Origin: Neisseria shayeganii 871
Lineage (GTDB): Bacteria > Pseudomonadota > Gammaproteobacteria > Burkholderiales > Neisseriaceae
NCBI RefSeq assembly: GCF_000226875.1
Contig: NZ_JH164926.1
Location: 1,166,587-1,203,541, forward strand
Direction: 5' to 3'
Length of the DNA stretch: 36,955 bases
This document shows, piece by piece, positions 30,278 through 36,955 of this stretch. The translations under genes were made by a program, and so were the position numbers. Numbering within the stretch: position 1 is the first letter of the stretch; the number at the start of each line of letters is the position of its first letter. The notes beneath the pieces were generated by a model, which was not told the DNA's origin, ran no database searches, and worked only from the letters and a program-made list of their open reading frames with translations.

Positions 30278-31759
30278 TCAGCGCTGCACCAGCGCCGCCT
30301 CAGCCGCTTCAAAATCGGAAAAATGCTGTTTTTGGCCGCCGATGTCTTGGTAGGTTTCGTGGCCTTTGCCGGCAATCAGAATGATGTCGTCGGCAGCGGC
30401 GTGGCGCACGGCGTATTCGATGGCGGCGCGGCGGTCGGCATCCACATAAGCGGGGTTCGGTACGGCGGGCAGAATGTCGTCGATGATGGCCTGCGGCTCT
30501 TCCATGCGCGGATTGTCGCTAGTCACCACCACGCAGTCGGCGCCGGCCTGCGCCGCCGCGCCCATCAGCGGGCGTTTGCCGCGGTCGCGGTTGCCGCCGC
30601 AGCCGAACACGCACCACAGCTTGGCGCCTTGCGGTTTGATTTCTTGCAGGGTGGCCAAGGCTTTTTCCAGCGCATCGGACGTGTGGGCATAGTCCACCAC
30701 CACCAGCGGACGGCCTTCTCCCATGATGCAGTCCATGCGGCCCGTGGCGGGGCGGATGTCGGCCAGCACGCGCAACACTTCGCCCAAAGCAAAGCCTTCG
30801 GCGCACAGCAGCCCCACACAGGCGGCCAGATTTTGCGCGTTGAAACGGCCGAGCAGGCGGCTGCGGATTTCCCCTTCGCCCCACGGCGTCGCCAATTTCA
30901 GCTGCATGCCTTGGGCCGAAGCCTGAAAGGCGGTGATGCGCACGGCGGCTTCTTGATTGAAGCCGTAACTCAGCACCTGCAGCTCGGGCCGCTGTGTGCG
31001 CAATTCGGCCGCCAACTCGGCGCCGAAGGCGTCGTCGGTATTGATGACGGCATGGCGCAAACTCTGCCATTGGAACAGCTTGGCCTTGCTGCGGCCGTAA
31101 CCGGCCATGTCGCCGTGGTAGTCGAGGTGGTCGCGGGTAAGATTGGTGAAGATGGCGCTGCTGCAGGGCACGCCGACCACGCGGTTTTGGTCGAGGCCGT
31201 GGCTGGATACTTCCATCGCCACCGCCTGAGCGCCTTGGGCGCGGAAACGGTGCAACAGGGTTTGTACCTGCACGGGATCGGGCGTGGTATGGGTGGTGTC
31301 TTCCAACGCGCCCCAAAAACCGTTGCCCACGGTGCCGATGACGGCGCATTTCTGCCCCAGCAAATCGGCGGCCTGCGCCAACCATTGGCTGATGGAGGTT
31401 TTGCCGTTGGTGCCGGTCACGCCCCAGCAGCGCAGCGGGGCGGCGGTATCGGCAAAATTGCCGTACACCTCGGCCGCCAGCAGGCCGGCGCGGGTGTTCA
31501 AATCGGCCACGCCTTGGTTGGGCACCGCCCATTCCGCCTGCCAAGCAAAGCCGTCGCCTGCGTCCCAAAACACAAACGCCGCGCCGTTGGCCACGGCATC
31601 GGCGATATAGCGCCGCCCGTCGGTGTATTCTCCTTGGCAAGCGATGAAGACGTCGCCGGGGCGGATGTGGCGGCTGTCCATGCGCAAAACACACCCTGCG
31701 GGCAGTTCGGGCAGGGTGTGCAACACGGGGCGGGATAAGATGGCGTTCCGATCAAACAT
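30278..31759 (-). CDS. murE: MurE, UDP-MurNAc-dipeptide:meso-diaminopimelate ligase
   Basis: MurE adds the third stem-peptide residue to UDP-MurNAc-L-Ala-D-Glu. The 493 residues show the N-terminal DSRHIRPGDVFIACQG, the ATP loop GVTGTNGKTS and EVSSHGLDQNR. NLTRDHLDYHG, the Asp/His VDYAHTSDALEKAL motif and VFGCGGNRDRGKRP are also present. The DNPR motif (TSDNPRMEEP) is the known marker for meso-diaminopimelate rather than lysine specificity. The ATG at 31759 has GGAG 6 nt upstream; an upstream in-frame ATG ten codons earlier has none. ftsI precedes it across a DUS hairpin. The ABC importer, not murF, follows. Confidence 0.96.
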   Translation of the reverse strand: MFDRNAILSRPVLHTLPELPAGCVLRMDSRHIRPGDVFIACQGEYTDGRRYIADAVANGAAFVFWDAGDGFAWQAEWAVPNQGVADLNTRAGLLAAEVYGNFADTAAPLRCWGVTGTNGKTSISQWLAQAADLLGQKCAVIGTVGNGFWGALEDTTHTTPDPVQVQTLLHRFRAQGAQAVAMEVSSHGLDQNRVVGVPCSSAIFTNLTRDHLDYHGDMAGYGRSKAKLFQWQSLRHAVINTDDAFGAELAAELRTQRPELQVLSYGFNQEAAVRITAFQASAQGMQLKLATPWGEGEIRSRLLGRFNAQNLAACVGLLCAEGFALGEVLRVLADIRPATGRMDCIMGEGRPLVVVDYAHTSDALEKALATLQEIKPQGAKLWCVFGCGGNRDRGKRPLMGAAAQAGADCVVVTSDNPRMEEPQAIIDDILPAVPNPAYVDADRRAAIEYAVRHAAADDIILIAGKGHETYQDIGGQKQHFSDFEAAEAALVQR

Positions 31760-31831
31760 AACAAACTCCGCTGTCGGCGGCGGATGCAAGCAGCCGCTGC
31801 GGCCACTTTGCGATACCGTCGCCGAAAGGTT

Positions 31832-31872
31832 TTCAGGTAGCCTGCGCGTTTAGCCGCAGCAGGCTACCTGAA
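31832..31872 (-). terminator. Inverted DUS pair between ftsI and murE
   Basis: TTCAGGTAGCCT (31832-31843) and AGGCTACCTGAA (31861-31872), extended by GC and GC, form a hairpin just after the ftsI stop but inside the operon. It could attenuate murE expression. Confidence 0.55.
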
Positions 31873-31876
31873 AGGT

Positions 31877-33619
31877 TTAGGGTTGGACGGCAGCCGTCTG
31901 CCGCAAAGGTTTGGTGGGCGTGATGCCGAGAATGTTCAGCGAACCGGCCATCACATCCTTAAATACCGGGCCGGCCACCGTGCCGCCGTAATAGCCGTTT
32001 TGGGTGGGCTCGTCGATGTTCACCGCCACAATCACGCGCGGGTTTTCGGCGGGCGCGAAGCCGATGAAGGTGGCCATGTGTTTGTTTTCGGCATAGCGGC
32101 CGTTCACCAGCTTGCGTGCGGTGCCGGTTTTGGCGCCGACGTCAAAGCCGTCCACCGCACCGGCCGTGCCCGTGCCGCCCGGCTCGGTAACCGACACCAT
32201 CATGCGGCGCACGGCGCGCGCGGTTTCGGGGCGGATGATCGCTTCGCCCTGCGGCGCCACGCTTTGCTTGAGGAAAGTGACCGGCAGCAGTTTGCCGTCG
32301 TTGGTGAACACGGTGTAGCCGCGAGCCAGCTGCAACAGGCTCATTTGCAGGCCGTAGCCGAACGACATGGTGGCCTGCTCGATGGGGCGCCAGTTTTTCC
32401 AGTCGCGCACCAAACCGGGCGATTCGCCGGGGAAGCCCGAGTGCATGCGGCGGCCGAAGCCGACGGCTTTGTAAAACTGATGCATCTCTTCCGGCTTGAA
32501 CATGGCCGACAGCTTGCTGGTGCCGACATTGGAAGACTTCTGCATCATGCCGCGCAGGGTCAGCGAGCCGTAGTTGCGCGTGTCGCGCACGGTGGCCGGA
32601 CCGATGTTGTAGGGTTGCACATTAAACCAAGTGTTTTCGTTCACCTTGCCCGAATCCAAGGCTTTGGCAATCGGGAAGGGCTTCATGGTGGAGCCGGGCT
32701 CGATCATATCGGTGACCGCGCGGTTGCGGCGCAAGGCGCTGTCGGAGCGGCCGGGGTGGTTCGGATCGTAATCCGGCAGGTTGACCAGGGCCAGGATTTC
32801 GCCGGTTTTCGCATCCAACACCACCACCGTACCGGCTTTGGCTTGGTGGTGCGCCATGGCTTCGGCCAGCTCGTCGTGCGCCAGCGACTGAATGCGCTGA
32901 TCCAAGGACAGCACCATATCGCGGCCATCCACCGTGTCGCGGTTGCGCGGCGAATCCAGCGCGTCCACATAATTGCCGCGGTTGTCGCGCAGCACCACGC
33001 GCGCCCCGTCCACGCCGCGCAAATCGTCTTCGCGCGACAGCTCCAAACCTTCCTGGCCCTTACCGTCGATGTTGGTGAAACCGATCACGTGTGAAAACAG
33101 ATTGCCCATCGGATACTGCCGTTTAGGCTCGGTTTGGAAGGACAAACCGGCAATGCCCAACTCGCGCACCTGAGCGGCGGTTTCCGCACTCATCTGGCGC
33201 TTCAGAAACACAAAATCGCTGTTGGTGCGCGCCAAACGGTCGGCAATGGTTTCCACCGGTACATCAATTAAGGCAGACAAGGCCTCCAATTGGTCTTGGC
33301 TGGGCATTTTGTCCATCGAAGAGGGTACGGCATACAGCGAATCGGTCGGTGCGCTCAGAGCCAGCACCGAGCCGTTGCGGTCGGTAATCGTGCCGCGGTT
33401 GGCGGTCTGCACCAATGTGCGCACAAAGCGCTTGTTGCCCTCTTCCACCAACTTATCCTGCTCCAGCGTGTGCAGGCGCACGCTCCACACCACCACCGCG
33501 CCGAAAGCGACAGCCAGCGTACCGAGCACCATGGCAATGCGGCCGTTGGTGCTGACGGGCTTTTTCTTTTTCGGCTGTTGCTGCCGCATCTGCGGCTTGT
33601 AATCGCTTTTAATCAACAT
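31877..33619 (-). CDS. ftsI: FtsI/PenA, penicillin-binding protein 2
   Basis: This is the septal transpeptidase that cross-links new peptidoglycan and the main beta-lactam target in Neisseria. The 580 residues have an N-terminal anchor (about 28-48) after a Lys-rich cytoplasmic tail, then a pedestal domain (RGTITDRNGSVLALSAPT). The transpeptidase domain carries SxxK in EPGSTMKPF, SxN in KSSNVG and KTG in GAKTGTARK. Length and order match gonococcal PBP2. Neisseria has EPGSAIKPF at the active site, so this one differs at two residues beside the catalytic Ser. ftsL lies 23 nt upstream. No mosaic insertion is evident. Confidence 0.96.
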   Translation of the reverse strand: MLIKSDYKPQMRQQQPKKKKPVSTNGRIAMVLGTLAVAFGAVVVWSVRLHTLEQDKLVEEGNKRFVRTLVQTANRGTITDRNGSVLALSAPTDSLYAVPSSMDKMPSQDQLEALSALIDVPVETIADRLARTNSDFVFLKRQMSAETAAQVRELGIAGLSFQTEPKRQYPMGNLFSHVIGFTNIDGKGQEGLELSREDDLRGVDGARVVLRDNRGNYVDALDSPRNRDTVDGRDMVLSLDQRIQSLAHDELAEAMAHHQAKAGTVVVLDAKTGEILALVNLPDYDPNHPGRSDSALRRNRAVTDMIEPGSTMKPFPIAKALDSGKVNENTWFNVQPYNIGPATVRDTRNYGSLTLRGMMQKSSNVGTSKLSAMFKPEEMHQFYKAVGFGRRMHSGFPGESPGLVRDWKNWRPIEQATMSFGYGLQMSLLQLARGYTVFTNDGKLLPVTFLKQSVAPQGEAIIRPETARAVRRMMVSVTEPGGTGTAGAVDGFDVGAKTGTARKLVNGRYAENKHMATFIGFAPAENPRVIVAVNIDEPTQNGYYGGTVAGPVFKDVMAGSLNILGITPTKPLRQTAAVQP

Positions 33620-33642
33620 AAGTATCGGTTCCCGCTTTGTAT

Positions 33643-33909
33643 TTATTCGTGGTGTGTGCGGATCATGTGGGTATTCTGTACGGTAGGCGGCTGCAGCTGC
33701 TGGCGCGCCGCCGCCTCTTTAATGCGGGCATGGTTGGCCAGCTGGGCCTGCTGCCATTGCAGACGGCGGAATTCTTCTTCCAAGTCCAAGGCGCGGCGGT
33801 GCTCTTTTTCCAGCGCGATAAACGATTCGCGCGAGCGGTCCTGCACGGTGACCACGGCCAGCGCCGAGAGCACGGTGAGCACAAAGAGGACGATATTGAT
33901 TTTGTTCAT
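33643..33909 (-). CDS. ftsL: Cell division protein FtsL
   Basis: FtsL is a bitopic membrane protein that joins FtsB and FtsQ to recruit and activate FtsW and FtsI. The 88 residues comprise a very short cytoplasmic end (MNKIN), one helix (IVLFVLTVLSALAVVTV) and a periplasmic coiled coil (SRESFIALEKEHRRALDLEEEFRRLQWQQAQLANH). FtsL is poorly conserved in sequence, so the call rests on size, topology and its place between rsmH and ftsI. Its ATG shares one base with the rsmH stop (TGATG), implying translational coupling. Confidence 0.9.
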   Translation of the reverse strand: MNKINIVLFVLTVLSALAVVTVQDRSRESFIALEKEHRRALDLEEEFRRLQWQQAQLANHARIKEAAARQQLQPPTVQNTHMIRTHHE

Positions 33910-34862
33910 CAGGCTTCAAACCTCCCCGCCGTGCGTTCCGCCACCCGCAACACCGCCGAACGCGCGCGCGGATTGGCCGCCACTTCGGCCTCGCCGGCCT
34001 TTTGCGCCTTGCCGATTTCCAGCAAAGGCGGCTGCGGCCGTTCGCTTTCTTTCACCATCGCCCATTTGGGCAGAGGCTGCGGCCGGCTGTGGCGGCGGAT
34101 AAACTGTTTCACCATACGGTCTTCCAAAGAGTGGAAGGCAATCACCGCCAAACGGCCGCCGGTTTTCAGGTAGCCTGCCGCCTGCGGCAGCACGGCGGCT
34201 ACTTCTTCAAGCTCACGGTTGATGAAAATCCGAACGGCTTGGAACGTCCGCGTCGCCGGGTCTTGACCGCGCTCGCGAGTACGGACGACTTCCGCCACGA
34301 GTTTCGCCAGCTGGCCGGTTGTAAGGATGGGGCTTTCCTGCCGCCTTGCCACAATTGCGCGCGCAATCTGGCGACTAAACCGCTCTTCACCATAATTTTT
34401 GATGACCTCGTGAATGTCTTGCTCTGCCGCCTCGGCCAGCCATTCGGCCGCCGACTGGCCGCGGGTGGTGTCCATGCGCATATCCAAAGGCGCATCGAAG
34501 CGGAAGCTGAAACCGCGGCTGGCGTCGTCGATTTGCGGCGAGGAAATGCCCAAATCAAACAGCGCACCGTCGATTTCTCGGATGCCCAAACCGTTTAAGG
34601 CTACCTGAAAAGCGGCAAAGCCTTCGTGCACCACCGCCACACGCGCATCTTGCGCCGCCAGTTCGCGCGCCACCGCAATCGCCTGCGGGTCTTTGTCGAA
34701 CACCACCAAACGGCCGTGTTCGCCCAAACGGGACAGAATCAGCCGCGAATGGCCGCCCCTGCCGAAGGTGCCGTCCACATACACGCCGTCGGGGCGCACA
34801 TTCAGCGCGTCCACCGCCTCGTGCAAAAGCACCGTGGTGTGGGTAAACACTTCGCCGCTCAT
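33909..34862 (-). CDS. rsmH: 16S rRNA (cytosine(1402)-N4)-methyltransferase RsmH
   Basis: RsmH (MraW) methylates N4 of C1402 in the 16S rRNA decoding site using SAM. The 317 residues begin TTVLLHEAVDALNVRPDG after the start and show the SAM-binding VDGTFGRGGHS. LFDLGISSPQIDDASRGFSFRFDAPLDMRMD, the conserved NYGEERFSRQIARAI and the C-terminal IAFHSLEDRMVKQF also match. The ATG at 34862 overlaps the mraZ stop as ATGA. Two exact DUS copies (34165 and 34598) lie in the coding sequence. The longer reading upstream is only mraZ in another frame. Confidence 0.96.
   Translation of the reverse strand: MSGEVFTHTTVLLHEAVDALNVRPDGVYVDGTFGRGGHSRLILSRLGEHGRLVVFDKDPQAIAVARELAAQDARVAVVHEGFAAFQVALNGLGIREIDGALFDLGISSPQIDDASRGFSFRFDAPLDMRMDTTRGQSAAEWLAEAAEQDIHEVIKNYGEERFSRQIARAIVARRQESPILTTGQLAKLVAEVVRTRERGQDPATRTFQAVRIFINRELEEVAAVLPQAAGYLKTGGRLAVIAFHSLEDRMVKQFIRRHSRPQPLPKWAMVKESERPQPPLLEIGKAQKAGEAEVAANPRARSAVLRVAERTAGRFEA
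34165..34176 (-). repeat. DUS inside rsmH
   Basis: Exact TTCAGGTAGCCT on the plus strand; it encodes GYLK on the coding strand (AAGYLKTGG). Confidence 0.9.
34598..34609 (+). repeat. DUS inside rsmH, second copy
   Basis: Exact AGGCTACCTGAA; the coding strand reads through it as FQVA in FAAFQVALNG. Confidence 0.9.
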
Positions 34863-35314
34863 AAACGGAACCCCGCTTCGGCCAATTCGGCATCCAGCTC
34901 GTCGGCATCCATGTCGAGCAAGGCATTCATATCGGCCTCCCAACGCTCACGACCCCACAGCTCCAAGCGGTCCACCCGTCCGACCAAAGTCACTTCCTTA
35001 TCGAAATCCACCCGTCGGCGCAGATGCGCGGGCAGCAAAATACGGCCGGCCGAATCCAGCTCCAAGGTTTCCGCATTGTGCAGCACCATGCTCTGGTAAC
35101 GCTTGGCGTGCGGCTTGCCGTTAACGTCCATGGCCATAATGGCCGCCGCGGTTTTCAGCCACTCTGCTTCCGGATACAGCAGAAAATGCGAACGCGAATC
35201 CAGCGTCACCACCAGCGCAGGCGAGTAATGGCGCGACAACAGCTCGCGGAATTTGGCCGGTATCGCCAAACGCCCCTTGCTGTCGATGCTCAATTCGTGC
35301 ATGCCGCCAAACAC
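34859..35314 (-). CDS. mraZ: MraZ, transcriptional regulator of the dcw operon
   Basis: MraZ is an AbrB/SpoVT-like ring-forming DNA-binding protein that represses its own operon. The 151 residues carry the two MraZ repeats: an N-terminal one (SIDSKGRLAIPAKFRELL) and a second (LDSAGRILLPAHLRR, then VTLVGRVDRLELWGRERW). It is the first gene of the cluster. Its stop overlaps the rsmH start (ATGA). Repeated GTGGGG boxes lie between its promoter and start codon, the expected target of the protein itself. Confidence 0.96.
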   Translation of the reverse strand: MFGGMHELSIDSKGRLAIPAKFRELLSRHYSPALVVTLDSRSHFLLYPEAEWLKTAAAIMAMDVNGKPHAKRYQSMVLHNAETLELDSAGRILLPAHLRRRVDFDKEVTLVGRVDRLELWGRERWEADMNALLDMDADELDAELAEAGFRL

Positions 35315-35349
35315 TGCGCCTACCTCGTCTCATCAGTTTAGGGAAAACG

Positions 35350-35375
35350 GCACACTTAGCCCCACTTTTCCCCAC
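35350..35375 (-). promoter_or_regulatory. mraZ: MraZ boxes
   Basis: On the minus strand GTGGGG (35375-35370), GTGGGG (35365-35360) and the weaker GTGTGC (35355-35350) repeat exactly every 10 bp, one helical turn. MraZ is known to bind spaced GTGGG-type direct repeats. They fall just after the predicted transcription start, so binding would block initiation or elongation. Confidence 0.8.
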
Positions 35376-35383
35376 ATTGCGAC

Positions 35384-35413
35384 ACTATACGGCAGTTTTT
35401 TGATTACAGTCAA
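35384..35413 (-). promoter_or_regulatory. dcw operon promoter
   Basis: On the minus strand TTGACT (35413-35408) and TATAGT (35389-35384) are 18 nt apart, each one base from consensus. Transcription would start near 35377, giving a leader of about 63 nt before mraZ. Confidence 0.8.
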
Positions 35414-35519
35414 TGAAGCCCGGCAGAAAAATGATTTATTAACAATTCATTCCGATAAATCGCCACACCCATCCGCCCCCAACCGCACCCCGCCTGCCCA
35501 AGCGCCTGCCGCCGCGCCT

Positions 35520-35548
35520 TTGGCAAACATCAATTAAATCTTTATAAT
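35520..35548 (+). promoter_or_regulatory. Promoter of the midA-like gene
   Basis: TTGGCA (35520-35525) and TATAAT (35543-35548) are 17 nt apart. The predicted start is near 35555, so the MITE at 35572-35714 is transcribed as most of the leader. Confidence 0.75.
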
Positions 35549-35571
35549 CGCAGCCCTTTTTCAAACCGCCT

Positions 35572-35714
35572 GAGACCTTTGTAAAACCCCCAGATGTGGA
35601 TGCAGTTCAAGGCGTAGCAGCACAGCGAGCGCAGACATATCAGATAGATAGGCAAGCGAGCGAGCAGCGCACAACGCAGAAATGCGCCGCAGATGGGGGT
35701 TTTGCAAAGGTCTC
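35572..35714 (+). mobile_element. MITE copy D, 143 bp, in the midA leader
   Basis: It has ends GAGACCTTTG and CAAAGGTCTC and the shared core. The flanks are CGCCT and AGCCT, so a clean target duplication is not seen here. It lies between the TATAAT promoter and the start codon of the next gene and is open in that gene's reading frame. Confidence 0.85.
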
Positions 35715-35733
35715 AGCCTGCCAACCTGCCGCC

Positions 35734-36882
35734 ATGACCCACACCGACCTGCCCACCCCCACGCCGGAAGCCCTGCACGCCTCGCAAACCCTCACCGGCC
35801 TCATCCGGCAGCGCATCGCCGCCAACCAGGGCTTCCTGCCCTTTGCCGACTTCATGCAGATGGCGCTCTACCAGCCCGAATACGGCTACTACACCGGCGG
35901 CGCACACAAAATCGGCGCGGCGGGCGACTTCATCACCGCCCCCGCGCTCACCCCCCTGTTCGGCCGCACCCTCGCCGTCCAACTCCGCGCCCTGTTGCCG
36001 CAAACCGCCGGCTGCGTTTACGAATTCGGCGCCGGCACCGGCGCACTGGCCGCTCAGCTGCTGCCTGCCCTTTCAGGTAGCCTGCAGCACTATTACATCA
36101 TCGAAGTGTCGCCCGATTTGGCCGAACGGCAACGCCGCCACATCGCCGAACACGCCCCCGAACACCTTGCCCAAGTCAGCTGGCTCGCCGAATTGCCCGC
36201 TGCCTTCGACGGCATCGTCATCGGCAACGAAGTGCTCGACGCCATGCCCTGCGACATCGTGCGCTACCAAAACGGCCGCCATTGCCTGATGGGCGTAGCC
36301 GAACAAGACGGCGGTTTGGCATGGCAAAGCGCCCCCCTGCCCGCCGAATTACACGCCGAAGCCGCAGCGCTGATTCCGCCGCTCGAAGGCTACACCAGCG
36401 AATTGCACCGCCAACAGCAGGCTTTTATCCGCACCGTGGCCGCCAAACTGCACCGCGGCGCCCTCATCTGGATCGACTACGGCTTCGACGCCGCCCAGTA
36501 TTATCATCCGCAGCGGCATCAGGGCACCCTCATCGGCCACTACCGCCACCATGCCGTGCACGACCCCTTCCGCTACATCGGCCTCACCGACCTCACCTGC
36601 CACGTCAACTTTACCGCCATCGCCGAAGCCGGCTGCGACAGCGGCCTCGACCTCATCGGCTATACCACTCAAGCCGCCTTTTTGCTCAACCTCGGCATCA
36701 CCGACGCACTCGCCGCCTGCGGCGACAGCGCCGGGCCCGACTACATCCGCGCCGCCGCCGCCTGCCAAACCCTGCTCGCCCCGCACGAAATGGGCGAGCT
36801 GTTTAAAGTAATGGCCTTCGGCAAAAACATCGATGTGGATTGGCAGGGCTTTGCCGCCGGCGATATCTGCCACCGTCTCTAG
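35734..36882 (+). CDS. SAM-dependent methyltransferase, MidA/NDUFAF7 family
   Basis: Members are class I methyltransferases. The mitochondrial one methylates an arginine of a complex I subunit, but the bacterial role is not settled. The 382 residues show the SAM-binding loop VYEFGAGTGALAAQLL, an acidic residue in IIEVSPDL, the family motif IVIGNEVLDAMP, LIWIDYGFDAAQYYHP and the C-terminal GLTDLTCHVNFTAI. The ATG at 35734 was chosen because the longer frame is MITE sequence. Only 19 nt separate it from the MITE, and no ribosome site is visible there. An exact DUS is translated inside it as LSGSL. Confidence 0.88.
   Translation: MTHTDLPTPTPEALHASQTLTGLIRQRIAANQGFLPFADFMQMALYQPEYGYYTGGAHKIGAAGDFITAPALTPLFGRTLAVQLRALLPQTAGCVYEFGAGTGALAAQLLPALSGSLQHYYIIEVSPDLAERQRRHIAEHAPEHLAQVSWLAELPAAFDGIVIGNEVLDAMPCDIVRYQNGRHCLMGVAEQDGGLAWQSAPLPAELHAEAAALIPPLEGYTSELHRQQQAFIRTVAAKLHRGALIWIDYGFDAAQYYHPQRHQGTLIGHYRHHAVHDPFRYIGLTDLTCHVNFTAIAEAGCDSGLDLIGYTTQAAFLLNLGITDALAACGDSAGPDYIRAAAACQTLLAPHEMGELFKVMAFGKNIDVDWQGFAAGDICHRL
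36072..36083 (-). repeat. DUS inside the midA-like gene
   Basis: Exact TTCAGGTAGCCT, read as part of ALSGSLQ. Confidence 0.9.
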
Positions 36883-36916
36883 TAAAAGTCTCCGCTCCAA
36901 TACGCCATCCAAACAA

Positions 36917-36955
36917 AGGCTACCTGAAAACCGCCCACCCGCGTTTCAGGTAGCT
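36917..36955 (+). terminator. DUS-pair terminator, cut by the window end
   Basis: AGGCTACCTGAA (36917-36928) is followed by TTCAGGTAGCT at the last bases, which differs from the full reverse DUS by one missing C. The hairpin follows the midA-like stop. Confidence 0.65.

Noticed and set aside
30084..30353. 89-codon plus-strand frame with AAAGGGAG upstream
   Set aside because: It reads through two DUS copies and ends antisense to murE. The composition and lack of any recognisable feature suggest chance.
35596..35733. N-terminal extension of the midA-like protein
   Set aside because: It is translated MITE sequence repeated elsewhere in non-coding DNA. The family starts near MTHTDLP. I keep open the possibility that translation begins in the MITE, as noted in the findings.
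1..36955. Long antisense frames opposite metK, gyrA, tldD, murE, ftsI and the importer
   Set aside because: These are expected shadows in GC-rich coding DNA: they are His/Gly/Ala- or Arg-rich, lack motifs, and overlap genes whose families are certain.

Overview
The window looks like chromosomal DNA of a Neisseriaceae bacterium of the Eikenella type. It is GC-rich and carries at least 34 exact copies, counted by eye on both strands, of AGGCTACCTGAA. That 12-mer is the Eikenella dialect of the Neisseriaceae DNA uptake sequence (DUS). Most proteins also read as close relatives of meningococcal or gonococcal ones (MetK, GyrA, PBP2, MraY, RsmH). No tRNA, rRNA, CRISPR array or complete transposase gene was found.

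Layout. 1-10.3 kb: housekeeping genes: a lipid A acyltransferase, metK, an AI-2E/PerM-type exporter, a fabG-type reductase, rlpA, trmL, a comF/bioH divergent pair whose start codons overlap, a secreted ATP-dependent ligase (ligE), and an Lrp-type regulator divergent from dadA. 10.4-17.8 kb: a sensor kinase with no partner regulator beside it, tldD, an intergenic region that appears to encode a Fur-controlled small RNA, fabI and gyrA. 18.0-35.4 kb, minus strand: a division and cell wall (dcw) cluster in the order mraZ-rsmH-ftsL-ftsI-murE-[insert]-murF-[insert]-mraY-small gene-murD-small pseudogene-ftsW-murG. It starts at a recognisable sigma70 promoter followed by MraZ boxes. It stops at murG; murC, ddl and ftsQAZ, which follow murG in Neisseria, are absent. 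35.5-36.9 kb: a MidA/NDUFAF7-type methyltransferase.

The dcw cluster has two interruptions. Between murE and murF lies an ABC uptake system (a fused permease and binding protein, plus an ATPase), itself split by an AT-rich gene for an unknown membrane protein. Between murF and mraY lies a NadA-like trimeric adhesin gene on the opposite strand.

Four copies of a roughly 140-167 bp MITE with GAGACCTTTGC ends lie in the same orientation at 17, 11889, 17900 and 35572. Two of them bracket the whole dcw block, one sits in a leader, and three have inserted at AGGCT, the first five bases of the DUS. Inverted DUS pairs serve as the usual transcription terminators.

The observations most worth following up are the candidate Fur-regulated small RNA at 13750-13908, the DUS-targeting MITE, and the nested accessory genes inside the dcw cluster.
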